Below are positions 18,133-28,278 of a stretch of 64,000 bases of DNA, piece by piece. The first letter of the stretch is position 1; each line of letters begins with the position of its first letter. The position numbers and the translations under genes are program-made. A model generated the notes under the pieces. That model worked only from the letters and a program-made list of their open reading frames with translations. It was not told where the DNA came from and searched no databases. This stretch comes from Bacillota bacterium (GTDB taxonomy: Bacteria > Bacillota > Limnochordia > Darwinibacteriales > Darwinibacteriaceae), in assembly GCA_012518325.1 (NCBI GenBank), contig JAAYSR010000234.1:6493-70492 (forward strand). Direction: 5' to 3'.

Positions 18133-19314
18133 CTATTTATCATTCAAAGCGGCCACACCTGGCAGAACCTTGCCTTCCAAGAACTCGAGGGAAGCTCCGC
18201 CGCCGGTGGAAACGTGGGTCATCTTGCCGGCAAGGCCCATTTGCTCCACCGCCGCAGCAGAATCTCCGCCGCCAATGATGGTCACTGCCGAAGAAGCTGC
18301 CATTGCTTCTGCGATGCCGCGGGTTCCGGCAGCAAAGGGTTCCAGTTCAAAGACGCCCATGGGTCCGTTCCAAACCACTGTGCCTGCTTTCTTAATCGCT
18401 TCGCTAAAGAGCTCCGTTGTCTTGGGACCCGAATCCAGGCCTTCCCAGTCCGCAGGAATCTCTTTGAAGTCTACGATTTTGTATTCAGTATCTGCAGTAC
18501 GTTCTTTACCTACTACAATGTCTACCGGGAAGAGAAGCTCTACGCCCTTCTCCTTAGCCTTTTCCATTACCTCAAGGGCGAAGTCGAGGCGCTCAGGATC
18601 CAAGAGGGATTTTCCAATCTCATAGCCCTCGGCCTTGAAGAAGGTGTAAGCCATGCCGCCCCCGATAATCAGGGTGTCTGCCTTGTCCAGCAGGGCTTCA
18701 ATAACACCGATCTTATCCTTGACTTTTGCGCCTCCCAGAATGGCTACAAAGGGACGTTTCGGCTCTTCCAGCGCTCCGCCTAAGAACTCAAGCTCCTTTT
18801 CCATCAAGAAGCCTGATACTGCAGGCAGATAGTCTGCCACGCCTGTTGTGGATGCGTGGGCACGGTGGGCTGTACCGAAGGCATCATTGACGTAGAGGTC
18901 GCCGTGGGCGGCCAGCGCCTTGGCAAACTCGGGATCATTTTTCTCCTCTTCGGCATAGAAGCGGACATTTTCCAGTAAAAGCACTTCGCCAGGCTTAAGG
19001 GCTGCAACAGCTTGTTCAGCCTCAGGCCCGATACAGTCATTGACCTTCTTAACAGGCTGGCCCAGGAGTTCGCTTAAACGCTCAGCGATGGGATCGAGGC
19101 GCAGCTCTTCTTTCACCTCGCCCTTGGGACGGCCAAAGTGGGACATGAGAATTACTTTTCCGCCCTGCTTAACCAGATGCTGAATCGTGGGCAGCGCGGC
19201 CCTGATTCTTTTGTCATCAGTAATGACTCCGTCAATCATGGGCACGTTAAAGTCAACCCGCACCAATACCCGCTTATCCTGAACATTAACGTCAGCAATG
19301 GTCTTTTTCGCCAT
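18133..19314 (-). CDS. pgk: Phosphoglycerate kinase
   Basis: Transfers phosphate from 1,3-bisphosphoglycerate to ADP. The 393-residue length is typical. It shows the N-terminal signature [11 protein letters not shown], substrate residues around HFGRPKG, the hinge and nucleotide-binding segment [11 protein letters not shown], and the C-terminal IGGGDSAAA and STGGGASLE. The ATG at 19314 has AAGGAGG upstream; the frame continues to 19359 but that leader contains the intergenic hairpin. Third gene of the glycolytic operon. Confidence 0.97.
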   Translation of the reverse strand: MAKKTIADVNVQDKRVLVRVDFNVPMIDGVITDDKRIRAALPTIQHLVKQGGKVILMSHFGRPKGEVKEELRLDPIAERLSELLGQPVKKVNDCIGPEAEQAVAALKPGEVLLLENVRFYAEEEKNDPEFAKALAAHGDLYVNDAFGTAHRAHASTTGVADYLPAVSGFLMEKELEFLGGALEEPKRPFVAILGGAKVKDKIGVIEALLDKADTLIIGGGMAYTFFKAEGYEIGKSLLDPERLDFALEVMEKAKEKGVELLFPVDIVVGKERTADTEYKIVDFKEIPADWEGLDSGPKTTELFSEAIKKAGTVVWNGPMGVFELEPFAAGTRGIAEAMAASSAVTIIGGGDSAAAVEQMGLAGKMTHVSTGGGASLEFLEGKVLPGVAALNDK

Positions 19315-19346
19315 ATTAATCCTCCTTGCATGAATGCTTGACAAAG

Positions 19347-19371
19347 GATCCCCCCGCAAGACGGGGGGATC
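19347..19371 (-). other. 10-bp hairpin between gap and pgk
   Basis: GATCCCCCCG and CGGGGGGATC form a perfect, very GC-rich stem around a 5-base loop. On the minus strand no U tract follows, so it is more likely a processing or stabilising element that separates the abundant gap message from pgk than a terminator. Confidence 0.65.
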
Positions 19372-19388
19372 TTCGGCTCAAACTTATT

Positions 19389-21436
<2,048 letters not shown>

Positions 21437-21458
21437 AGTTGGCCACTCACTTTCTCGG

Positions 21459-21494
21459 GACACTTAGCGACCCGCCGGGGTGCATTACGTCCCG
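21459..21494 (-). promoter_or_regulatory. CggR-type operator in the cggR leader
   Basis: Read on the minus strand the site is CGGGAC-N6-CACC-N4-CGGGTC-N6-TGTC. The Bacillus CggR operator is known as CGGGAC-N6-TGTC-N4-CGGGAC-N6-TGTC, so spacing is identical, with one changed base in the second hexamer and a degenerate first tetramer. It ends 23 bases before the cggR start and lies downstream of the promoter, the road-block position used in Bacillus. Confidence 0.75.
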
Positions 21495-21520
21495 CCTCAT
21501 GGCTAAATATTCTTCTTTCC

Positions 21521-21549
21521 AACATAGTTCCCTTCCCTGCACTTGTTAA
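21521..21549 (-). promoter_or_regulatory. Sigma-A-type promoter of the cggR-gap operon
   Basis: On the minus strand: -35 TTAACA (21549-21544), 17-base spacer, -10 TATGTT (21526-21521). The -35 overlaps the end of whiA. The operator at 21459-21494 begins about 26 bases after the -10. Confidence 0.6.
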
Positions 21550-22472
21550 TACTTGGTATTCATTTTGTCAACTTGTCGCGCCTTTTCCCTGATCTGCCTA
21601 AGCCGGTAATTAACGCCTGATTTGCTCATTTTAGGCACCATCAAAGCCCCGATTTCCTGCAGCGAGGCATAGGGATTTTCCAGACGTACCCGGGCGACTT
21701 CCCTCAGTTTAGGGGGAAGCTCATCCAGCCCGATGGCTTTATCAATGATTTGAATATCTCTGATTTGATCCATGGCTGCCTTTACCGTTTTTTCCACATT
21801 GGCAGTCTCACAGTTCACCAGGCGGTTAACCTGATTGCGCATATCCTTCAGGATCCTGACATTTTCGAAATGCAGCAAAGCATTGTGGGCGCCTATCAAA
21901 TTCAGCATATTGACAATCTGCCCCCCGTCTTTCAGGTAGGCCACCAGGGAGCCCTTGCGTTCTATAATGCCGGCGTCAAGGCCCAATGACGCCATAATCT
22001 CCAGAATTTTGTCGGCTAACTTAGTCTGAACTGTAGAAATCTCCAGATGGTAGGCTCGTTCAGGATTGGTGATCGAGCCATTGCTCAAAAAAGCTCCCCG
22101 CAGGTACGCGCGTCGGCAGCATTTTTTCCGGGGAATCTTCAATTCACCCATAACGCTTTGGTCTTTAAAGTCCTGGTAGACTTGTCCAGCTGCTTCACTG
22201 CCCAATACCCTCACTGTGCAGATCTGCGTTCTTCTGGACCGGGACTTGGAAACCAGCACCTGGGTGGGCAGTTCAGGATAAAGGCCCTTGAGCAGCAGGA
22301 GAATCTTCCGGGCCACCAGGGGAGATGAATTGTTGAAGTCCAGAACTTGATTTTTGTCACCCAGCAAAAATCCTTCCAGATCATAAAAAGCGTTAAGTTC
22401 GGCAATGCGGCAGCAGCTGGCACGGGGAATCACCCTTGCCAGTTCATTGCGGACATCATCGGAAAAACTCAT
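21546..22472 (-). CDS. whiA: DNA-binding protein WhiA
   Basis: A 308-residue WhiA/DUF199 protein: N-terminal LAGLIDADG-homing-endonuclease-like fold (FLLGDKNQVLDF, RRAYLRGAFLSNGSITNPE, with the nuclease residues not conserved) and a C-terminal helix-turn-helix (LREVARVRLENPYASLQEIGALMVPKMSKSGVNYRLR). In Streptomyces it controls sporulation; in Bacillus it affects cell division and chromosome segregation. GGAGGTG precedes the ATG, which overlaps the VanW gene's stop by 4 bases. The usual neighbour yvcK is one gene upstream; rapZ is absent here. Confidence 0.94.
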   Translation of the reverse strand: MSFSDDVRNELARVIPRASCCRIAELNAFYDLEGFLLGDKNQVLDFNNSSPLVARKILLLLKGLYPELPTQVLVSKSRSRRTQICTVRVLGSEAAGQVYQDFKDQSVMGELKIPRKKCCRRAYLRGAFLSNGSITNPERAYHLEISTVQTKLADKILEIMASLGLDAGIIERKGSLVAYLKDGGQIVNMLNLIGAHNALLHFENVRILKDMRNQVNRLVNCETANVEKTVKAAMDQIRDIQIIDKAIGLDELPPKLREVARVRLENPYASLQEIGALMVPKMSKSGVNYRLRQIREKARQVDKMNTKY

Positions 22473-23302
22473 TCTACTTCACCTCCATCTTTCCCCAAAA
22501 TCCAGACTCGAACACGCCAGCCCTGAATCTCCGCCTTCACAATGACCGGCCTATCGGAATCATTTTTGAACTTGAAATCAGTATGGGGCCAGGCCACCGT
22601 GGCATCCAGCCCGTGTTTAATGTAACTTGGTGCAACAGAATGAATCCTGCGCTCCACAATCTCCAGCCCAGCCAGGCGCACCGCATTGTACAGTGTGGTG
22701 GAAGACTGGCAGATACCTCCCCCTACACCAGGAACGACGGCTTCGCCTAAAATGATGGGAGCATTCTTGTAGCCCTTCTCCACTGTCCTCTCCCCGACTG
22801 TCTCATTAAAGGAAAACACCTCCCCCGGCAGCACAACTGTATTGTTGATGGCTGCCAAAGAAAGGCGAATGTTTTCCACCCGGCCGGGACTGCCGATCAG
22901 GGGAGTAGTAAAATCGCCTAAGACATCTGTCAGCTCCTGCAAGTGCTCTGTGCGAACAAAAGGCACTACCTCTATACCTTCCATTCTAAGCTGGCTTTTG
23001 GCCGAGGCGTTGACAACCTTGTCAACAATGGCATCCACATCAAAATAAAGGCCGTTTTCATGGGGAATGATCTCCCCCGTAGCCTTATCCAGCGTAGCGT
23101 TGACGGGAGAACGCATGTTGGCCAGGGCCATCTGCTCCACAATGACGCGCACTTCATCTGGATAGTAGTATTCCATGATCTGCCCTTCTAAATAGACCTC
23201 GGAGCGAACTCCAAACAGCCTGCGGTGAATGGTGCGGTACATCATGGGCAGGCCTACGCCCAAAGTGGAAATCAGGGCTGCCATTGCTATTACTTTTCGC
23301 AT
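22469..23302 (-). CDS. VanW-family protein
   Basis: A 277-residue protein with an N-terminal membrane anchor (about residues 4-22) and a C-terminal VanW domain: NTVVLPGEVFSFNETVGERT, GYKNAPIILG and the strongly conserved GVGGGICQSSTTLYNAVRLAGLEI, then FKFKNDSDRPVIVKAEIQG. VanW proteins occur in some vancomycin-resistance clusters and widely in Bacillota; the VanW-domain region resembles L,D-transpeptidase-associated wall proteins, but no activity is established. It sits between yvcK and whiA and its ribosome binding site lies in a hairpin (23317-23340). Confidence 0.88.
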   Translation of the reverse strand: MRKVIAMAALISTLGVGLPMMYRTIHRRLFGVRSEVYLEGQIMEYYYPDEVRVIVEQMALANMRSPVNATLDKATGEIIPHENGLYFDVDAIVDKVVNASAKSQLRMEGIEVVPFVRTEHLQELTDVLGDFTTPLIGSPGRVENIRLSLAAINNTVVLPGEVFSFNETVGERTVEKGYKNAPIILGEAVVPGVGGGICQSSTTLYNAVRLAGLEIVERRIHSVAPSYIKHGLDATVAWPHTDFKFKNDSDRPVIVKAEIQGWRVRVWILGKDGGEVE

Positions 23303-23316
23303 GTTTACACTTCCCC

Positions 23317-23340
23317 CCTTCCCAGTCTATTCCGGGAAGG
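23317..23340 (-). promoter_or_regulatory. Hairpin covering the VanW-gene ribosome binding site
   Basis: On the minus strand CCTTCCC (23340-23334) pairs with GGGAAGG (23323-23317) around a 10-base loop, extendable by G-C and G-U pairs. The right arm runs into the GGGGGGAAG Shine-Dalgarno. The left arm begins about 12 bases after the yvcK stop, where a terminating ribosome would disturb it. Confidence 0.45.
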
Positions 23341-23354
23341 AGAGAACTAAGACC

Positions 23355-24647
23355 TCAGACGACCCATTCGCTGTTTTTGTGCTTGCCGCTGGCACCGGCG
23401 AGATACATAATCTCCTCGGCAAGTTTCCGGCTGTCATGGCGGACCAGGTCCATACGATCTAACAGATCTCTTTGGTGCACCTGAATGCCCAATGCCTCCA
23501 AGGCCTTTACGTCGACCCGAACGGGATGGGCGCCCTTGGCGGCATACATCCGGGTCTGTACCGGCGAAATCAGAGCCTGGTTCACGACCATATAATCAAA
23601 AATGTTCTTCCCGTCCAAATGGGCCAAGACTGCCCGCAGGTGGTCGCTGGCAGTATACCCGTCTGTCTCGCCGGGCTGGCTCATGGCGTTGCAGACATAG
23701 ATGCGCAGAGCAGCAGTTTCCGCCAGCGCTTCCTTTATGCCGGGAATCAGCAGGTTAGGCATGATGCTGGTGTACAGGCTTCCGGGGCCGACTACTACCA
23801 CATCGGCGTCGCGGATCGCCTGTACAGCCTCGGGCAAAGCTTTAGGGGCTGCAGGCTCCAAAAACACCTGTTTAATCTTTTTGTTCTGCTGAGGAAGCAG
23901 ACTTTCGCCCATCATGGTCGAGCCGTCTTCATACACCGCCCCCAACCGGACTGATTCCAGCGTGGGAGGCAGCACCCTGCCCCGCACTGCCAAGACCTTG
24001 CTGAAGGCCCGAATGGACTCTTCAAAGTCGCCTGTAATGTCAGTCATTGCTGCTATGAACAGGTTGCCGAAACTGTGCCCTTCCAGCCCTTCGCCCCAGT
24101 TAAAACGATATTGAAAGAGATCTTCCATCAAAGGTTCTGTATCTGCCAGGGCAACCAAGGTATTGCGAATATCACCTGGCGGCAGGATGCCCAAGTCATC
24201 CCGGATGCGCCCGGAGCTGCCTCCGTCATCGGCCACGGTAACAATCGCTGTAATGTTGGCAGTATGCTCCTTTAAACCCCTGAGCATGGTGGCAAGGCCG
24301 GTTCCTCCCCCAATGGCTACGATATGCAGCCCCTTCTCAAGGTTGCGCGTCTTATAAACATGCTCAACCAAGTTCGGTACATCGGCAGGGCGAATCGCCC
24401 CCACCACAGAACGGATGCCGAAACGAACCGCCAGAGCCACACAGATGGCGCCTACGCCAATCAGGACTGCACCTAGAAAAACAGGATGGAAGTCCCAGCC
24501 CGCTGCCCAATCCAGGATCTTCTTCTCATAAAGTGAGAATACTGGAGTGTTCAGCAGGATAATAATCCCGGTGGCAACCGCAAAAACCCCCACTGCCAGA
24601 AGTGCCAGCCAGCGCTTGACCCGCATGCCCGGGTACAGCCACTTCAT
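23355..24647 (-). CDS. yvcK: Gluconeogenesis factor YvcK/CofD family with membrane anchor
   Basis: A 430-residue YvcK (YvcK/YbhK) protein. The Rossmann-like core starts at HIVAIGGGTGLATMLRGLKE, followed by VTVADDGGSSGRIRDDLG, PPGDIRNTLVALAD, the FGNLFIAAMTDI segment and VVVGPGSLYTSIMPNLLI. YvcK binds UDP-sugars and is needed for wall growth on gluconeogenic carbon in Bacillus. Unlike Bacillus YvcK, it has two N-terminal hydrophobic segments (about residues 14-36 and 50-75), so it is probably membrane-bound, as in some clostridia. I chose ATG 24647 with AAGGTG upstream; GTG 24656 and 24665 are alternatives. Confidence 0.92.
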   Translation of the reverse strand: MKWLYPGMRVKRWLALLAVGVFAVATGIIILLNTPVFSLYEKKILDWAAGWDFHPVFLGAVLIGVGAICVALAVRFGIRSVVGAIRPADVPNLVEHVYKTRNLEKGLHIVAIGGGTGLATMLRGLKEHTANITAIVTVADDGGSSGRIRDDLGILPPGDIRNTLVALADTEPLMEDLFQYRFNWGEGLEGHSFGNLFIAAMTDITGDFEESIRAFSKVLAVRGRVLPPTLESVRLGAVYEDGSTMMGESLLPQQNKKIKQVFLEPAAPKALPEAVQAIRDADVVVVGPGSLYTSIMPNLLIPGIKEALAETAALRIYVCNAMSQPGETDGYTASDHLRAVLAHLDGKNIFDYMVVNQALISPVQTRMYAAKGAHPVRVDVKALEALGIQVHQRDLLDRMDLVRHDSRKLAEEIMYLAGASGKHKNSEWVV

Positions 24648-24691
24648 CCTCTGCACCTTGCCCACCCCCTAAGGCAAAATCCCCGCGATTC

Positions 24692-25414
24692 CTAGAGCCT
24701 GCCCCCGGCAGCCTGATCCACAACGATCGTCACTGAAGGATGCAGCTGCAGGACAGACGCAGGCACTTCCGGTGTCACCGGGCCGTGCACCGCCGCACAA
24801 ACCGCGTCAGCCTTGCTGCCTCCGGAGGCGATCAGCACGATACTCTTAGCCTGCATAATACTTTTAATGCCCATGGAGACTGCCTGTGTCGGCACTTCAT
24901 CCGGGGAGTCGAAGAAGCGTGAATTGTCCCTGATTGTGCTCTCAGTCAGGTCCACAATCTGAGTTGTAGAATCAAAGGGAGTGCCTGGCTCATTGAAGCC
25001 GATATGACCGTTGGAGCCAATGCCCAAGAGCTGCAGATCAATGCCGCCGGCCTGCCTGATCGCCTCCTCATAGCGCCTGCACTCAGCTTCCAGATCCGGT
25101 GCAATGCCGCTGGGAACATGGGTGTTTTCTTGCTTAATGTTTATCTTGGAAAAGAGGTTTTCTTCCATATAATACCGATAGCTTTGGGGATGATCCGGAG
25201 CCAATCCGATGTATTCGTCCAAATTAAAAGTAATCACCCTGCTGAAATCCACCCCGGCCTGATGGTACTCTGCCAAAAGCTTATAGACTCCCAGAGGAGT
25301 GCTTCCGGTGGCTAATCCCAAAACACTGCCGGGCTTGGTTCTTACTTGGGCAACCAGCAGCTTGGCTGCTTCCTCACTCATTCTGTTGAAGTTATTCACA
25401 ACAATTACATTCAT
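24692..25414 (-). CDS. nagB: Glucosamine-6-phosphate deaminase
   Basis: Converts glucosamine 6-phosphate to fructose 6-phosphate and ammonia. The 240-residue length matches the short Bacillota form. Seen: GLATGSTPLGVY phosphate loop, catalytic D66 in NLDEYIGL, GIGSNGHIGFNEPGTPF with the active-site histidine, and a late VSMGIKSIMQAKSIVLIASG. AGAGAGGTGG precedes the ATG. It follows nagA by 18 bases and is followed closely by yvcK, so aminosugar catabolism, glycolysis control and wall synthesis genes are adjacent. Confidence 0.95.
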   Translation of the reverse strand: MNVIVVNNFNRMSEEAAKLLVAQVRTKPGSVLGLATGSTPLGVYKLLAEYHQAGVDFSRVITFNLDEYIGLAPDHPQSYRYYMEENLFSKINIKQENTHVPSGIAPDLEAECRRYEEAIRQAGGIDLQLLGIGSNGHIGFNEPGTPFDSTTQIVDLTESTIRDNSRFFDSPDEVPTQAVSMGIKSIMQAKSIVLIASGGSKADAVCAAVHGPVTPEVPASVLQLHPSVTIVVDQAAGGRL

Positions 25415-25432
25415 ATCTGTCCACCTCTCTGC

Positions 25433-26614
25433 TTATTGTGCACTGTATGCCGTTTTCCCGTCGACAATGGTCTTCTGAACGTCAAAGCTGTCGGAAAGAA
25501 CTACAAAGTCTGCCCGGAATCCTTCCCTGATCCAGCCCCGGTCTGCAAGCCCCAGGGACTGGGCAGGATTCAGGCTGGCCATGCGAAATGCATCTGGAAT
25601 GGAGACGCCAACCTCCTGAATCATGTTCTGAACCGCCTGGAGCATTGTCAGAGTGCTCCCAGCCAGATTGCCTTCTGCCAGGCGGGCTGCTCCGTCCTTG
25701 ACAAAGATTTGGTGGTCACCCAGCGTATATTCGCCATCCGGCAGTCCAGTTGCCTGCACAGCATCTGTGATAAGGACTATCTGCTCCACGCCGGCGCAGC
25801 GCAGTAATACCCTGATGGCGCCTGGATGCACGTGAACCAAGTCCGCGATCAGTTCTGTCCAAATACCCGGTGTGGCCAGAACAGCCCCCAGCACTCCCGG
25901 CTCTCTGTGATGCAGACCGCGCATGCCGTTATAAGTATGGGTGGCGTGGGTGATTCCCGCCTCAAAGCCCCGCACAGCCTCTTCATATGTGGCATCAGAA
26001 TGGCCGATGGATACTTTGACTCCCCGTGCCTTCAGCCAGGCGATAGCCTCGAGACTGCCTGGAACCTCCGGTGCTAACGTCACTAAACGGAGCTTTTCTC
26101 CTAAGATGCTGTAAAGGTCTTCCAGCTCACTAACGTCCGCAGGCCTGATGGCCGGGCCATACTGTGCACCTTTATATCTTTCATTAATGTAAGGGCCTTC
26201 CAAATGAATGCCCAGCACCTCCGCCTCATCCTCGGATCCGGCATAGTCTGCCACAAGCCTGGCTACACTGCGGGTTATCTCCGGTGCGGCGGTAACGGTG
26301 CTTGGCAGAAACGCAACAGTCCCTGATTTCGGCAGATAGCGGGCCATTGTCCGCAAGGCCTCTTCAGTCCCGTCCATCAGCTCACAGCCTGCGGAACCGT
26401 GCATGTGTACATCAATGAAACCAGGTGCAATGTACCCGCCCTGGGCATCAATGATCTCAAAAACACCTGGAATAGCTGCATCTTTAATCTTGGCGCCTTC
26501 TTCTTCGTCGCCGACGTAAATAATGCGGCTGCCTAAGGTTACAACTGTGCCGTTCGGGATCAGTTTATCTGCAACCACTGTGCCGTTGGTCAGGATCAAG
26601 TGCTTTCTTCTCAA
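25433..26614 (-). CDS. nagA: N-acetylglucosamine-6-phosphate deacetylase
   Basis: Removes acetate from GlcNAc-6-phosphate, feeding NagB. A 393-residue amidohydrolase with the metal motifs DVHMHGSAG, HLEGPY, SIGHSDATY, THTYNGM and catalytic D in LITDAVQATG. The start is the TTG at 26614, with only a weak ribosome binding site (GATGG). A promoter at 26731-26759 drives it with a leader of about 110 bases. No PTS or other GlcNAc importer gene is adjacent, so it may serve wall recycling. Confidence 0.94.
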   Translation of the reverse strand: MRRKHLILTNGTVVADKLIPNGTVVTLGSRIIYVGDEEEGAKIKDAAIPGVFEIIDAQGGYIAPGFIDVHMHGSAGCELMDGTEEALRTMARYLPKSGTVAFLPSTVTAAPEITRSVARLVADYAGSEDEAEVLGIHLEGPYINERYKGAQYGPAIRPADVSELEDLYSILGEKLRLVTLAPEVPGSLEAIAWLKARGVKVSIGHSDATYEEAVRGFEAGITHATHTYNGMRGLHHREPGVLGAVLATPGIWTELIADLVHVHPGAIRVLLRCAGVEQIVLITDAVQATGLPDGEYTLGDHQIFVKDGAARLAEGNLAGSTLTMLQAVQNMIQEVGVSIPDAFRMASLNPAQSLGLADRGWIREGFRADFVVLSDSFDVQKTIVDGKTAYSAQ

Positions 26615-26730
26615 TTTCCATCACATCCCTTCAGCAGTTCTCTCTCCTGCAATTCTGCTATGGCAGATGCTTTTCCTGCCTGTTCCGCCAGTGTTGCCCG
26701 CCGCCGTCCAAACAAGTTAACCTGGAATAA

Positions 26731-26759
26731 ATATTAATCTTACTTGCATATTCATGCAA
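26731..26759 (-). promoter_or_regulatory. Sigma-A-type promoter for nagA-nagB
   Basis: On the minus strand: -35 TTGCAT (26759-26754), 17-base spacer, -10 TAATAT (26736-26731). Its -35 is one arm of the palindrome TTGCAT-ATTC-ATGCAA whose other arm is the -35 of the opposite promoter. Confidence 0.6.
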
Positions 26760-26773
26760 AGATGCTGTATAAT
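26744..26773 (+). promoter_or_regulatory. Sigma-A-type promoter for the amino-acid ABC transporter
   Basis: -35 TTGCAT (26744-26749), 18-base spacer, and a perfect -10 TATAAT (26768-26773). The two back-to-back promoters overlap by 16 bases, so polymerase cannot easily occupy both at once. Confidence 0.7.
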
Positions 26774-26809
26774 GAGCCCATTAACCGAAGGAAGGATGTA
26801 TGTTATTCT

Positions 26810-27580
26810 ATGAAAAAACTGGCTGTAATCATACTTGCTGTCGCCCTGTCTTTGAATTTCTCCACCCTGGCTTTCGGCCAAGGGGTTCTGAAGGTTGCAA
26901 CTGAAGCCGGCTTCATGCCCTTTGAATACGTAGGGGCAGAAACTGGCGAACTGTTGGGCTTTGATATGGATCTGATCCGGGCCGTCGGTGAGGTTCTGGG
27001 CCTGGAAGTCAAAATTGACAACATCAGCTGGGACGGCCTGATTCCTGCCCTGCTCAACAATAACTACGATGCGGTCATTGCCGGCGTCACCATTACCCCC
27101 GAACGCCAGGAAAATGTGGCCTTCTCTAAACCCTACTTCGAATCGGTGCTCACAATTGTGACTAGGCAAGGTGCTTCTGAGGCAGCCAGTTTAGATGATC
27201 TGGCAGGAAAAGTCGTGGCAGTACAGATCAGCACGACGGGAGACTTTACTGCAAGTGACCTCTATGACGAGGGCAAACTGAAGAGTGTATCCCGTTTTGA
27301 TACCGTAGCCGATGCCATGCAGGCTGTGATTATTGGCGTAGCTGATGCCGTTGTAGTCGACCTTCCTGTAGCCCAGGCCTACCTGGAGGCCAACCCCTTG
27401 GCGCCGCTGGCTGCTGCCGGTCCTGTGTCTGCCGATGAACACTATGGGATCGCAGTAAACAAGAACAACGTTGAACTGCTGGAAAAAATCAACGCCGCCC
27501 TGGATGAACTTGAACAAAACGGAACCTATGCCGAAATCTACGCAAAGTGGTTTGGAGCTAACACGCCCGCAGCCAACTAG
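26810..27580 (+). CDS. Amino-acid ABC transporter substrate-binding protein (family 3)
   Basis: A 256-residue secreted binding protein of the polar amino-acid family: signal peptide (1-23, ending AFG), LKVATEAGFMPFEYV, GFDMDLIRAVGEVLG, the DNISWDGLIPALLNNNYDAVIAGVTITPER segment that binds the alpha-amino group, FSKPYF, and DEHYGIAVNKNN. No lipobox cysteine is present. I chose the ATG at 26810, which starts MKKLAVI; AAGGAAGG lies somewhat far upstream. The ligand cannot be told from the sequence (Gln, Arg, cystine and others share this fold). A permease follows, but no ATPase gene. Confidence 0.9.
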   Translation: MKKLAVIILAVALSLNFSTLAFGQGVLKVATEAGFMPFEYVGAETGELLGFDMDLIRAVGEVLGLEVKIDNISWDGLIPALLNNNYDAVIAGVTITPERQENVAFSKPYFESVLTIVTRQGASEAASLDDLAGKVVAVQISTTGDFTASDLYDEGKLKSVSRFDTVADAMQAVIIGVADAVVVDLPVAQAYLEANPLAPLAAAGPVSADEHYGIAVNKNNVELLEKINAALDELEQNGTYAEIYAKWFGANTPAAN

Positions 27581-27615
27581 CGTTTTGCGGATAGGCCGGA
27601 AAGGAGAATTCTAAC

Positions 27616-28272
27616 GTGGACTTTCGCTGGGACCTTGTCTGGAACTCGCTGCCAACACTGCTTACAGGTGCCAAACTCACAGTGCAGCTCACTTCCATAG
27701 CAGTATTTTTCGGTACGATCCTTGGCACCTTTGCCGGTATAGCCAGGATCTCTGCCGGACCTTTCAAAGCGGTGTCTGCCGCCTACATCGATGTAATTCG
27801 GGGAACGCCGCTTCTTGTACAGACTTTCATAATATTCTACGGCTTGCCCAGCCTGATCCAGCGTCCCATTCCGGCCTATGTGGCAGCAGTATTGGCACTC
27901 AGCATTAACAGCGGAGCGTATGTGGGGGAAATTGTCCGAGCAGGCATCCAGTCCATTGACCGCGGCCAGTGGGAGGCAGCAGCATCCCTGGGACACTCCC
28001 GCCTCCAGGCCATGGGGTATATTATTCTGCCCCAGGCCTTTAAGCGAACGCTGCCTCCCCTTGGCAACGAGTTTATTGCGCTTTTGAAAGACTCTTCCCT
28101 CGTCTCTGTAATCGCCCTTGAAGAGTTGGTGCGCAAAGGGCAGATCATCATTGGGCGCACCTTCCGTCCCTTTGAGGTGTGGCTGGCGGTTGCACTGATC
28201 TACTTTGTGATGACCTTTACCGTCTCACGCTTCGTAAACCTGTTAGAGCGCAAAATGGCGCCGGAGTCTTAA
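27616..28272 (+). CDS. Amino-acid ABC transporter permease (His/Glu/Gln type)
   Basis: A 218-residue permease with five or so membrane segments. It has the HisMQ-family N-terminal LLTGAKLTVQLTSIAVFFGTILG, the motif YIDVIRGTPLLVQTFIIFYGLP, and the EAA loop GQWEAAASLGHSRLQAMGYI followed by ILPQA. AAAGGAG precedes the GTG. It usually works with an ATPase encoded just downstream; here the next gene is on the opposite strand, only 6 bases away, so the ATPase must come from elsewhere. Confidence 0.92.
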   Translation: MDFRWDLVWNSLPTLLTGAKLTVQLTSIAVFFGTILGTFAGIARISAGPFKAVSAAYIDVIRGTPLLVQTFIIFYGLPSLIQRPIPAYVAAVLALSINSGAYVGEIVRAGIQSIDRGQWEAAASLGHSRLQAMGYIILPQAFKRTLPPLGNEFIALLKDSSLVSVIALEELVRKGQIIIGRTFRPFEVWLAVALIYFVMTFTVSRFVNLLERKMAPES

Positions 28273-28278
28273 CCGCTC

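Noticed and set aside
21437..21463. CggR start at GTG 21463
   Set aside because: No ribosome binding site, and the codon falls inside the CggR operator; GTG 21436 fits better.
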